From the NCBI GenBank assembly GCA_964644695.1, contig CAZXWN010000001.1, forward strand, positions 496,001 to 560,000: a DNA stretch of 64,000 nt, written 5' to 3'. Shown here piece after piece: positions 28,202 through 37,079 of the stretch. Position 1 is the first letter of the stretch; every line of letters starts with the position of its first letter. Origin of the DNA: CAZXWN01 sp964644695 [NCBI: uncultured bacterium] (GTDB lineage: Bacteria; UBP4; UBA4092). The notes beneath the pieces were generated by a model. That model had not been told where the DNA came from. It did no database searches and worked only from the letters and a program-made list of their open reading frames with translations. The position numbers were made by a program, and so were the translations under genes.

Positions 28202-29515
28202 ATGATTATTGATAAAGGCACATCCTATCAGATTCTTGATATCCCAAAAGAATCAAATGATGACGAAATCAAGGCGGCTTATATTCGCCTTGTAAAAAAA
28301 CATCCTCCAGAATACGACCCTGATAATTTCATTAAAATCAGAAAAGCATATGAGTCTCTTAAAGATCCAGAAAAAAGGGCAAAAGAAGACCTTTTTACTT
28401 TAAATTTCGATCATGATAATTTTAAGCTTCCAAATGTAACTGGAGTAGATATTGGAGAACTAAACACTCAGATCAATGATATTGAGACTCAGTTATTAGA
28501 TTCAGATAAAGATCCCTTTTTAATTGATCAATTTGTTGAGATCTTAAATAAACGTGCTGCGTTATATGTGACGAAAAAACAAATGACCGAGGCCATATCT
28601 GATTGGAAGAAAATTTTAGAATTAGTTGATGATTATCCGGATGCTAAACACAATCTTTATTTTTCCAATTTCGCTTTAGCTTATGGTTTAGCCATTCATG
28701 AAAGATATGAAGACTCAATTTACTATTGGGAAGAAGCTTTAAAATACAACTCAACCAGTAGTATAGTAATCCATAATTTAGCAATTACTGCTGATAAAGC
28801 GGGAAAAAAAGATCTCAGTGAACAATATTGGAAAAAAACACTGACTATTTGGGAAAATCAATTTAATGAAAATAAAAACGATATTTACATAAAAACATGC
28901 ATTCTAGAGTTACATCAAGCATTTGGCGGAAATATTGTAGCCACAAAATTGGGTCCAGGCGCTCAAATTTCAGCAAAAGAACAGATTAGTCCTGATAAAG
29001 CCATCCATGAATTTAGGGAAGCACTAAAGATTGATCCTAATAATACCCAGGCGCAGAAGAAAATAATATCCAGCTATATGCAAGCGGGGCGATGGCAAGA
29101 AGCTATACAGGAAATTGTGAATAGACTCAAAGGAAATCGAGATGACAAAGAACTACTCAACCTTTTGGGTCAAGTTTATTTAAATTCTGGAAAAGTAGAT
29201 GAAGCTTTTGCTGTCTGGAATAGAGTGCTTTCTCTGGACCCAAAAGATCAAATTGCCAAACAAAATATAATTGATGGCCATACACTTGTAGGAAAAAAAC
29301 TCAGAGAAAGAGGCCTTCATAACGCGTCTTTAGTCCATTTTAAGAGCTTGTTAAAATATCGTCCCGATGACCCAGAAATCCATATGGAAATAGGTAACAC
29401 ATACGCATTAAAAGGTGATTCTCGATCTGCAATGGCATCTTGGCAGACTGTTTTACAAATTGATCCAAAACATAAAGAAGCAAAACGACGACTGACAGAA
29501 ACTAGATTTAAGTAG
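28202..29515 (+). CDS. J-domain/TPR protein with HPP in place of HPD
   Basis: 437 residues. The first ~65 are a J domain (SYQILDIPKESNDDEIKAAY... then IRKAYESLKDPEKR). The Hsp70-activating HPD tripeptide is replaced by HPP (residues about 35-37, KKHPPEY). The rest is helical with tetratricopeptide repeats, clearest near the C-terminus (LLNLLGQVYLNSGKVDEAFAVW, then PEIHMEIGNTYALKGD). It is followed by grpE-like and hsp70-like genes, so it is probably the co-chaperone of that Hsp70, whether or not it stimulates ATPase in the usual way. The start has little of a ribosome-binding site. Confidence 0.87.
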   Translation: MIIDKGTSYQILDIPKESNDDEIKAAYIRLVKKHPPEYDPDNFIKIRKAYESLKDPEKRAKEDLFTLNFDHDNFKLPNVTGVDIGELNTQINDIETQLLDSDKDPFLIDQFVEILNKRAALYVTKKQMTEAISDWKKILELVDDYPDAKHNLYFSNFALAYGLAIHERYEDSIYYWEEALKYNSTSSIVIHNLAITADKAGKKDLSEQYWKKTLTIWENQFNENKNDIYIKTCILELHQAFGGNIVATKLGPGAQISAKEQISPDKAIHEFREALKIDPNNTQAQKKIISSYMQAGRWQEAIQEIVNRLKGNRDDKELLNLLGQVYLNSGKVDEAFAVWNRVLSLDPKDQIAKQNIIDGHTLVGKKLRERGLHNASLVHFKSLLKYRPDDPEIHMEIGNTYALKGDSRSAMASWQTVLQIDPKHKEAKRRLTETRFK

Positions 29516-29517
29516 TT

Positions 29518-30045
29518 ATGAAGATTTATTTTACAAATAAATTCACAGAAAATAATTTTCCTTTTGATAAAGATTTATATATTCCATTATTATCAAAAAA
29601 AGATGTTGATTTATATTCATGTTTAATTCCTTATATTAAACAGCATTCAAAACCAAAAGAAGCACAAACAGTATACCGAGTCCAGCACCAAAAAGCAGAT
29701 CAAACTGAAGAGCTGGTAACTTCACTATTACCACTCTTGGACAGTTTTGAGATGCTCTTAAAGTTTGCATCTTCATATGAGGGAAATGAAGTTCTTAGCA
29801 ACTGGATGTCCAGTATGGAAGGTATTTACAAAAGACTTAAAAAAGTTTTATTAAAGCAAGGACTCCAGCCCGTTGAGGCACTGGGTGTCCCGGTGGACTT
29901 TGCAGTTCATGAGGTTGTAGAATATCGTTATGTCCCAGATGGAATTCCTAATATAGTCATTGAAGAGCAATTAAAAGGTTACACATATAAAGGTAAATTA
30001 ATCAGAGAATCGCGCGTTGTAGTTTCTAACGCTGATGGAGGATAA
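29518..30045 (+). CDS. GrpE-like nucleotide exchange factor
   Basis: 175 residues. The C-terminal two thirds match GrpE: LVTSLLPLLDSFEMLLKFA, MEGIYKRLKKVLLKQGLQPVEALGVPVDFAVHEVVEY and the beta-wing GYTYKGKLIRESRVVVSN. The N-terminal ~65 residues are not the usual long charged coiled coil. It releases ADP from Hsp70. Two bases separate it from the J-TPR gene and nine from hsp70. It appears to be a dedicated paralogue rather than the housekeeping GrpE. Confidence 0.88.
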   Translation: MKIYFTNKFTENNFPFDKDLYIPLLSKKDVDLYSCLIPYIKQHSKPKEAQTVYRVQHQKADQTEELVTSLLPLLDSFEMLLKFASSYEGNEVLSNWMSSMEGIYKRLKKVLLKQGLQPVEALGVPVDFAVHEVVEYRYVPDGIPNIVIEEQLKGYTYKGKLIRESRVVVSNADGG

Positions 30046-30054
30046 TAACTAACT

Positions 30055-31800
30055 ATGGGTAAAATAATAGGTATTGACTTAGGTACATCAACATCTTTGA
30101 TGGCCTTTATGGAAAAAGATAAACCTGTAATTATCCCTAATAACTTAGGAGATCGAATAACTCCGTCTGTTATCTGTTTTCCCAAAACAGGGGAAATATT
30201 AGTAGGGAAAAAAGCAAGAAAAGCTGCAGTAATGAACGTCGAAAGGACCATTTTCTCAATTAAAAGACAAATGGGTTCTGATTTCCGGTTTTCCGTTGAC
30301 GGAAAACCGTATACACCTCAGGAATTATCAGCAATCATTCTCCAAAAATTAAAACATGATGCTGAAGAGTTCTTTGGGGAAACTGTAGACCAGGCAGTCA
30401 TTACTGTACCAGCTTATTTTACAGATCGACAAAGACAAGCCACAAAGGATGCAGGTGAAATTGCAGGATTTAAAGTACGTCGTATTATTGATGAACCTAC
30501 TGCTGCGGCACTTGCTTATGGATTAGACAAAAATGAAGACCAAACATTATTGGTTTTCGACTTAGGTGGAGGAACCTTCGATGTATCGATTATTGAGGTT
30601 ATGTCAGGGGTCTTTCAGGTCTTAGCAATTAAAGGTGATAATCATTTAGGTGGCGATGATTTTGATCAACGAATAGTATCTTTCCTTCTTGAAGAATTTA
30701 AAAAGAAAGAAGGTATTGACTTATCGAATGACAAGAATGCCATGTTCAGACTCAAGGAAGCTGCTGAAGAAGCAAAAATAGAGTTATCTGAAGTACTCGA
30801 AACAGAAGTTATTCTTGATGCAATTGCAATGACAGCCAAAGGTCCATTAACTTTGTCTGTTAGTATTACGAGAGCAAAATTTGAACAGTTGACACAAGAC
30901 TTAGTTGAAAGAACATCCGACCCTACAAAATCTGCAGTTCAAGATGCAGGGCTACAGATGAAAGATATTGATCGCGTGTTATTGGTGGGAGGATCAACCC
31001 GGATTCCAGCAGTTCAACGCATAGTTAAAGAAATAACAGGAAAAGATCCTAGTAAAGATATTCATCCGGAAGAGGTTGTTGCATTAGGTGCTGCTGTACA
31101 GTCAATAGTATTATCACCTCTTGAAGGAGAGATGGAAGGAACCTATGCTACTCGGTATGGAAAAGATGCACCGGTTGTTGTACACGTAACACCCTTTTCA
31201 CTGGGTGTTGGATTAGTTAATGATCAATTTGGTGTTTTAATAGAGAGAAACTCAACATATCCAACTGAAGCAAAAGATGTCTTTACAACTACACGCGACT
31301 TTCAGGAAGCAATATCATTTCCCCTTTATGAAGGTGAAAGTCAAATAGCATCAGAAAATACCTTTCTTGATATGCTGAGAATTGAGGGAATTACTCCAGC
31401 ACCGCGTGGAGTGCCTAGAATTGAAGTAACTTTTAAAATAAACCCTGATCGTATTCTTGAAGTGTCTGCTACGGACTTAGCTACAGGAAAAGAAAAACGA
31501 ATCACAGTTAAGGCTACAGACAGTCGTTTATCAGACATGGATAAACAGAGAATGATACAAGAAGCGCGCTCCAGAATATCCAAAATGTTAAAACAAAAGG
31601 TTAAGGACAATGTTTTGAATGACGCCGATGAACTTATAGCAAAAGCTAGAAGCTCAATCCAAAACAATGATGATTTCCTTGCAGAAGACGTCGAAGCAGC
31701 AATAAAAAATCTTGAAGTAGCCTTAAGCTCAAGAGATGAAGCTAAAATTGAATTAAAAATGAATGAACTCAATGATTCAATGGCAAAGTTGAAAAAATAA
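30055..31800 (+). CDS. Hsp70-family chaperone (DnaK-like, probably non-housekeeping)
   Basis: 581 residues. The nucleotide-binding domain is complete: GIDLGTSTSLMAFM, AVITVPAYFTDRQRQAT, IDEPTAAALAYGLD, FDLGGGTFDVSI, LLVGGSTRIPAVQ. The substrate-binding domain is divergent and the usual DnaK linker is altered: the region after AAVQSIVLSPLEGEMEG reads VVVHVTPFSLGVGLV rather than LLLDVTPLSLGIET. The lid is short and lacks the typical C-terminal tail. A GGAGG lies 13 bases upstream. It belongs with J-TPR and GrpE in one operon and is followed by a large palindrome. Confidence 0.9.
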   Translation: MGKIIGIDLGTSTSLMAFMEKDKPVIIPNNLGDRITPSVICFPKTGEILVGKKARKAAVMNVERTIFSIKRQMGSDFRFSVDGKPYTPQELSAIILQKLKHDAEEFFGETVDQAVITVPAYFTDRQRQATKDAGEIAGFKVRRIIDEPTAAALAYGLDKNEDQTLLVFDLGGGTFDVSIIEVMSGVFQVLAIKGDNHLGGDDFDQRIVSFLLEEFKKKEGIDLSNDKNAMFRLKEAAEEAKIELSEVLETEVILDAIAMTAKGPLTLSVSITRAKFEQLTQDLVERTSDPTKSAVQDAGLQMKDIDRVLLVGGSTRIPAVQRIVKEITGKDPSKDIHPEEVVALGAAVQSIVLSPLEGEMEGTYATRYGKDAPVVVHVTPFSLGVGLVNDQFGVLIERNSTYPTEAKDVFTTTRDFQEAISFPLYEGESQIASENTFLDMLRIEGITPAPRGVPRIEVTFKINPDRILEVSATDLATGKEKRITVKATDSRLSDMDKQRMIQEARSRISKMLKQKVKDNVLNDADELIAKARSSIQNNDDFLAEDVEAAIKNLEVALSSRDEAKIELKMNELNDSMAKLKK

Positions 31801-31813
31801 TTTTAAATATAAA

Positions 31814-31857
31814 TTCAAACAAATGGGGAAATGAATTCATTTCCCCATTTGTTTGAA
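31814..31857. repeat. Perfect 44-bp palindrome after hsp70
   Basis: TTCAAACAAATGGGGAAATG followed by AA, then its full reverse complement: 22 bp per arm with no loop. It begins 13 bp after the Hsp70 stop and ends 26 bp before the next gene. There is no long U tract, so it is either an imperfect terminator, an mRNA stabiliser or a processing site. Not related to the four dispersed palindromes. Confidence 0.9.
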
Positions 31858-31883
31858 TAAAAACAATAATGAGGTTGTATTAA

Positions 31884-33143
31884 GTGAAATGTCCAGTATG
31901 TAACACAGAAAATCGAGATGATAAAGTACAGTGCTATCAATGTAGTGCTGACATCTCCCTTTTAAAGACCATTGTTAGTAAAGCTCATGAACATTATAAT
32001 CGTGGTCTTGAACATGCTGAGCGGGGAAGAACTGAAGAAGCAATAATTGAGTTAAGTATTGCCATATCAATTTATAATGATTTTCCGCAAGCACATAATG
32101 TTTTAGGTACATTATATGCAAAGTCTGGTAATATGGAAAAGGCAATGAGCCACTGGCAAGCAACACTAAACTTGGACCCACCAGTAAAAAAAGCTGCGGA
32201 ATATTTTTACAAAGTAAAAAATCAAATCGACGAACCATTCTACCAGAAACGATTTCGCTTTACATTACAGATGTTGGTCAGTGTAACACTAGTGTTGATA
32301 ATAATTATCTTCTTTCATTTCATGGTAAGAATGCAAGACCATAAGCTTAAATTAGCAGGATATTTAATAAATACACATAAATATAAACAAGCAGGTTTAA
32401 TTTTAAATAATGTAGCAACTAATCCTTGGTCTTTTTCGCATCAAATCAGTGCTTATCCTCTACGAAGGACTCTGCAAAATGCTATTAGTGATAGATATTT
32501 AACATGCAATTCTTATTTTATGATTTGTCAATATGAAAAAGGATTACAAGAAACAATAAGAACTCGTACGATTGGGCTTCCCGTAGAAGCAGATCATAAA
32601 TTTGGAATTTTACAAAGAGAATTAACAGACGCTCTTATTGATCAAAAAACAAAAGTCAGTCTGGATTATTTTTCCAAAACCCGTGATTATGAAGGCGCAA
32701 CAAAATATTTAAAAAATGTATCACTTTATCCATTGAACAAAGATGAGCAATTAACGCTAACCAACAAAATCAGTCAACTTGATAACTTTTATGCTACTTT
32801 TTTGATAGAAACCGTAAGGATATCTTTAAAAAATAACCAGACAAACACATTGCCTTTCATTTTCCAAAAACTAAATTCATTAAAATTGAATCAAGATTTA
32901 AAAATAATACTTAATGACTTAAAAACTGATTACGTTTTCCTAGACACCCAGAATAAGTTTTCTTTGCTTAAAGAATATGCTGCCCAAAATGATTGGAACA
33001 ATATTGAGCGTTTAAAAACAACTATCGATAAATCATTATTAAATCCACAACAAAGGGATTGGTTAAATAGCCTCAATCGAGAATTAAAACCACAATCTCA
33101 TCCCAATAATAAATCAGTCATAAAACCAAAAAGAAAACATTAG
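31884..33143 (+). CDS. Zinc-ribbon/TPR membrane protein
   Basis: 419 residues. N-terminal zinc ribbon (CPVC and CYQC within residues 3-20), then TPR-like helices (HYNRGLEHAERGRTEEAIIELS, AHNVLGTLYAKSGNMEKAMSHW), one transmembrane segment near residues 130-150 (LVSVTLVLIIIIFF), and a ~270-residue helical C-terminal part, probably periplasmic. GTG start at 31884 follows GAGG. Its position after hsp70 and its TPRs suggest a membrane partner of that chaperone set; this is inference. No named family recognised. Confidence 0.72.
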   Translation: MKCPVCNTENRDDKVQCYQCSADISLLKTIVSKAHEHYNRGLEHAERGRTEEAIIELSIAISIYNDFPQAHNVLGTLYAKSGNMEKAMSHWQATLNLDPPVKKAAEYFYKVKNQIDEPFYQKRFRFTLQMLVSVTLVLIIIIFFHFMVRMQDHKLKLAGYLINTHKYKQAGLILNNVATNPWSFSHQISAYPLRRTLQNAISDRYLTCNSYFMICQYEKGLQETIRTRTIGLPVEADHKFGILQRELTDALIDQKTKVSLDYFSKTRDYEGATKYLKNVSLYPLNKDEQLTLTNKISQLDNFYATFLIETVRISLKNNQTNTLPFIFQKLNSLKLNQDLKIILNDLKTDYVFLDTQNKFSLLKEYAAQNDWNNIERLKTTIDKSLLNPQQRDWLNSLNRELKPQSHPNNKSVIKPKRKH

Positions 33144-33145
33144 AT

Positions 33146-34750
33146 CTATTGTTGGTCATTTAGTTTATATAGATAGTTTAACCATTCATACTGTTTGTCG
33201 TCAGGCAAGAGAAATCCTTTTAATTGTATTTCGCTTGTTGGGTAACAGCTAAAAATTTCTGGATCATAGTAACTGAAGTATATTGGTCTTTTCCCAATGT
33301 TTGGGTTTAAATTGTCAGAAATAAATGACTTATAGTAATCTTCCTTATATTGGAAAACCGTTGGGTATATTTTAAATATTAAATTACTTTCTCTTACCAG
33401 AAATTTTTCATACCAAGGTGATGATAGGAAATTAGTTCCAACAACAGTAATGTCAGGTCGTATGTGTAAAACATATTGAGCATACCACATTGGTAAAATA
33501 TCATAATCTCCAGCAGTATAAATTATCCCATTCGGCTCAATATAATTCAGCACAGTATGGGCATATTCTTTAGCAGCCAACCTTACATGTTTACTTTTTT
33601 TATCATGAAATAAGTGAGAATAATTTCCTAAAAAAGGAATCACCATAAAAGTACATATAAGGAGGTAGTGTATATGCCTACTTACATTAATTTTTTCAAC
33701 AACATTAGAAAGCCCTATTACAATCAAGATGGAGAATACCATATAAACAGGAACATAATATTCATTAATATCAGATATTTTGTAGTTGAGAATCACGACT
33801 AAACTGGTCATCAAAAAAACAGAAAGAGGAACAAGTTTTAAATACCGATTTCTAAAAACAGCAAAAAAGCTAATAGCTGTAAGTGGAAAGAAGAGTAATA
33901 TGAAAAAATACCTTTGTCTCATACCATACTGAGATATCCCAGTCATAATCAGTTCGAATAATGAATAGCCAAAATTACTGTGATTTGGATTAAAAGAATC
34001 TGAAAACATTTTCCACTTGTATTGTCGCCCAGTAATTGTATCCAGAAATTGCCCCCAATTTGATGGATCTCCCCAATTAATCAAAGGTTCACATGATGAT
34101 CTTATGGGTAAATATAGAACGCTTCCCCAGCCAAGAAACAGCAAAGAAATACCTGCCATAAAAAGAGCTAAATCAAGTTCTTTTCGATTCATAATCAAAA
34201 TCAAAACAATACTGGGAATAACGACTATAGTTAGAAGATGATGAGAAAATCCCATCCCCACGAGCAAAAACCCAAGAAGGAATAAATATCTATTTTTATT
34301 AACGTTCCACTCTTCAAAAAAATACAAGATGGCCAAAATAAAGAACCACTGTAATGTATAAACTTCCGTTAACGTAGATTGTCCCCAAAATGTTTCAGTA
34401 AATCCAAATAAAACACAGGACATAATTGAATAAAAGACTCGTAAGACATTATCTTTTACAAAGCCTAGATAATGTCTTGAGAGCAAAAGATAAAACATAA
34501 CAATAGCCCCTGTACCAGCCAAAGCAGAAAATAGATTCAGAGACCAAGCAGCCTTTTCCGGGATGAATAATCTAGTTACTAAATGGGTTATTAAAGTATA
34601 TAAAGGGTAACCGGTTGGGTGAGCAATACCCAAAGTATATGCGGATGTTACAAATTCAGGGCTGTCTCCAAAATAAATGTCAGGATATAGTGAAATCAAA
34701 TAAACCAATAGGACAATAAAACCCAACCCAATAAGAACTACCTTTTTCAT
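33146..34750 (-). CDS. GT117/DUF2723-like membrane glycosyltransferase
   Basis: 534 residues with about 10 membrane segments. The N-terminal SLYPDIYFGDSPEFVTSAYTLGIAHPTGYPLYTLI matches the DUF2723 (protein O-mannosyltransferase-like, GT-C) signature, with the acidic residues of the first external loop. GT-C enzymes use lipid-linked sugars outside the membrane. The C-terminal region has a soluble part. The ATG shares one base with the hemB stop, so translation is coupled. It is the second GT-C-type enzyme of the window, with the STT3-like protein. Confidence 0.85.
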   Translation of the reverse strand: MKKVVLIGLGFIVLLVYLISLYPDIYFGDSPEFVTSAYTLGIAHPTGYPLYTLITHLVTRLFIPEKAAWSLNLFSALAGTGAIVMFYLLLSRHYLGFVKDNVLRVFYSIMSCVLFGFTETFWGQSTLTEVYTLQWFFILAILYFFEEWNVNKNRYLFLLGFLLVGMGFSHHLLTIVVIPSIVLILIMNRKELDLALFMAGISLLFLGWGSVLYLPIRSSCEPLINWGDPSNWGQFLDTITGRQYKWKMFSDSFNPNHSNFGYSLFELIMTGISQYGMRQRYFFILLFFPLTAISFFAVFRNRYLKLVPLSVFLMTSLVVILNYKISDINEYYVPVYMVFSILIVIGLSNVVEKINVSRHIHYLLICTFMVIPFLGNYSHLFHDKKSKHVRLAAKEYAHTVLNYIEPNGIIYTAGDYDILPMWYAQYVLHIRPDITVVGTNFLSSPWYEKFLVRESNLIFKIYPTVFQYKEDYYKSFISDNLNPNIGKRPIYFSYYDPEIFSCYPTSEIQLKGFLLPDDKQYEWLNYLYKLNDQQ

Positions 34751-35745
34751 TATTTATAAATATCCTGACAATTAAGAATCCATGAAGCCAGGTCTTTAGC
34801 CCAATAGGTAATAATCATATCTGCACCGGCTCTTTTGATTGCAGTGTGAGTTTCAATAACCATCTTCCTTTCATTAATCCACCCCATCTGAGCAGCCGCT
34901 TTAATCATTGAATACTCTCCACTAACACTATAAGCAGCAATGGGCAAAGTATATTTATTTTGGGCAGCAAATATAATATCCAGGCAAGACAATGCAGGTT
35001 TCACCATAATAATGTCTGCACCTTCTTCTATATCAAGTTCAATTTCCTTCAAGGCTTCTTTGGAATTACGAATATCCATCTGATATGAATTACGATTACC
35101 AAATTGAGGTGCAGAACCGGCAGCATCTCTAAAGGGTCCATAAAATGCGGATGCATATTTTGCTGAATATGACATGATGGGAATATTAATATACCCATTA
35201 GAATCCAAGACATTACGAATCTTTAACACTCTTCCATCCATCATATCCGAAGGAGCTACAACGTCCACTCCGGCACGGGCACAAGCAAGTGCTTGACGAG
35301 CCAATAAATCCAGAGACGGGTCATTAACTACTTCATCACCTTGAATACATCCACAATGTCCATGACTCGTATATTCACATAAACAAATATCTGCTATAAC
35401 CAAAAGATCCTGGGGGCCATGTGTTTTTAAATACTTTATAGTTTTAGGAACGATACTGTCAGCACTAAATGAACTACTCCCAGTTTCATCTTTATCATTA
35501 GTAACTCCAAATAGAATTACGGCTTTAATACCTAATTTATATGCCTCAATTACTTCTTCTAATAATGTATCAATAGAAAATTGAAAAATATTGGGCATTG
35601 AAGGAATAGGATTTTTTTTTCCCTGCCCTTCAATAACAAAAAGCGGATAGATCAAATCGGAAGCTGTTATGTTTGTTTCGGCTACCAGATTCCGTATTGA
35701 CTGATTCTGTCTTAATCTACGAGGTCTTGAAATTGGGTAATTCAT
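34750..35745 (-). CDS. hemB: Delta-aminolevulinic acid dehydratase (porphobilinogen synthase)
   Basis: 331 residues; joins two 5-aminolevulinate molecules to porphobilinogen in haem synthesis. Signatures: zinc-type CLCEYTSHGHCG, the active-site lysines in MSYSAKYASAFYGPFR and DIIMVKPALSCLD. The ATG at 35745 with AGGTG six bases upstream is preferred to a GTG three codons earlier that overlaps that site. Other hem genes are not nearby. Confidence 0.96.
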   Translation of the reverse strand: MNYPISRPRRLRQNQSIRNLVAETNITASDLIYPLFVIEGQGKKNPIPSMPNIFQFSIDTLLEEVIEAYKLGIKAVILFGVTNDKDETGSSSFSADSIVPKTIKYLKTHGPQDLLVIADICLCEYTSHGHCGCIQGDEVVNDPSLDLLARQALACARAGVDVVAPSDMMDGRVLKIRNVLDSNGYINIPIMSYSAKYASAFYGPFRDAAGSAPQFGNRNSYQMDIRNSKEALKEIELDIEEGADIIMVKPALSCLDIIFAAQNKYTLPIAAYSVSGEYSMIKAAAQMGWINERKMVIETHTAIKRAGADMIITYWAKDLASWILNCQDIYK

Positions 35746-35750
35746 AAATT

Positions 35751-36170
35751 TCACCTTTTATCAATGATGAGATAAATCCAGTTCATAATGAAAAATAATA
35801 CAAGAGAGACTCTAATACTTGTTCTCTGGAGAAAGTCCCATTTCACAGGAGAAAACCAACCTAATCCAGTTGTTATTAAATATAAGATATAAAAAATAAA
35901 ACCTACTAAAAACAAAAAAATAAATGGGTTCATGGCGAAAGCATTGATTAGATCAAAGTGCCATAAACAATTCAGCGACCTGGTCATGCCGCAGGATGGA
36001 CAAGGAATACCGGTAATTTCCTTAAAACGACAAACAAAAATTATTTTTCTTGTAAGTGGAATAAATTCAAGTAACCGCTCACATATTACCATCAGTATTC
36101 CCGATATTAATAGGAATAGACCCAGAATTAAATTATTCTTTTTCTCTTCTTTATTTTCTAAGTAATTCAT
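35751..36170 (-). CDS. DUF2752 membrane protein
   Basis: 139 residues, three or four membrane segments. The signature ITGIPCPSCGMTRSL (Cys-x-x-Cys at about residues 56-59) defines the DUF2752 family, of unknown function. It overlaps the upstream gene by 20 bp and ends 5 bp before hemB. Confidence 0.85.
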   Translation of the reverse strand: MNYLENKEEKKNNLILGLFLLISGILMVICERLLEFIPLTRKIIFVCRFKEITGIPCPSCGMTRSLNCLWHFDLINAFAMNPFIFLFLVGFIFYILYLITTGLGWFSPVKWDFLQRTSIRVSLVLFFIMNWIYLIIDKR

Positions 36171-36945
36171 ACCACTTTAGTAATCCCGTCGACATAAACT
36201 TATCTGCGGCTAAACAACTGGCTGTTAAAAGAATTGTAAAAATGACACACGCACAACAACAAAATAAAAATATGGGCAAAATTACTGCAGCAATAGACTT
36301 TTGGTAACTGGTTTCATGAGCTTCTTTTAAGCCAATTATTTCTGTAACAAGACCCCATATGACAGAAACAAATGCCCCTAAAATCGGAACCACACAGAAT
36401 ATTTGTACTGACTGTGTATAACAAAATACTTTAATGGTTGTTGCAATACTGTATTTATTTCCTTTCAACAAAAAAAGCATAAAGTGTGTAATAGAAACAG
36501 CTATTAATAAACCCATAAACGTAACCATGGGCATAATTGTAATATTGATCAAAAACTGAAATAAAAGAGTTGATCCATCAAAGGATTCTTTTGATTTTAA
36601 AAATATAGGAACTGACATAGTAATCAAATTAACTAAAAAGGAAATGATCTGGCCAATTAATGCTCCCAAATATGAAAACAGTACACCGTAACCAATCGCT
36701 TTTACTAAATTAGTTTCTTTAGGCATATTTCTAAAATAATAAGTAGGATTTGTTAAGACCATGGTTACAGTCTTTTTAATAATCGAAAAATAATCCCCCT
36801 TAAAAGCACTCTCCCAGGTTCCTTCAAGGGGCTCTTCTTTAATGTTATTAGCTAAGTTATCTGTTGCAGAAATAGGTTCTCCACACAAAGGACAATAACT
36901 ATTTGCAGTACTAATTTCATTGTGACCACATTTTGGACAAATCAT
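36151..36945 (-). CDS. Zinc-ribbon Yip1-like membrane protein
   Basis: 264 residues. N-terminal zinc ribbon (CPKC and CPLC, residues 3-21), then a ~160-residue Yip1-type membrane domain with five predicted helices. GGGG precedes the start. First gene of a minus-strand unit Yip1-like, DUF2752, hemB, GT117. Function unknown. Confidence 0.83.
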   Translation of the reverse strand: MICPKCGHNEISTANSYCPLCGEPISATDNLANNIKEEPLEGTWESAFKGDYFSIIKKTVTMVLTNPTYYFRNMPKETNLVKAIGYGVLFSYLGALIGQIISFLVNLITMSVPIFLKSKESFDGSTLLFQFLINITIMPMVTFMGLLIAVSITHFMLFLLKGNKYSIATTIKVFCYTQSVQIFCVVPILGAFVSVIWGLVTEIIGLKEAHETSYQKSIAAVILPIFLFCCCACVIFTILLTASCLAADKFMSTGLLKWYELLRK

Positions 36946-37079
36946 ATTGGTACCCCATAAAGAATCATTTAGTAATACTCATTGTATTGAAATAATGATT
37001 TTGAAACAAATTAATATTTGCAAATAATTGTTATGTTAATATGAGTTCATATATTACTAGTAAATTGAGGGCTATGAAC

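Noticed and set aside
31341-31772. 143-residue open frame antisense to the Hsp70 gene
   Set aside because: Shadow of the Hsp70 helical C-terminus; serine/isoleucine-rich, no start signal.
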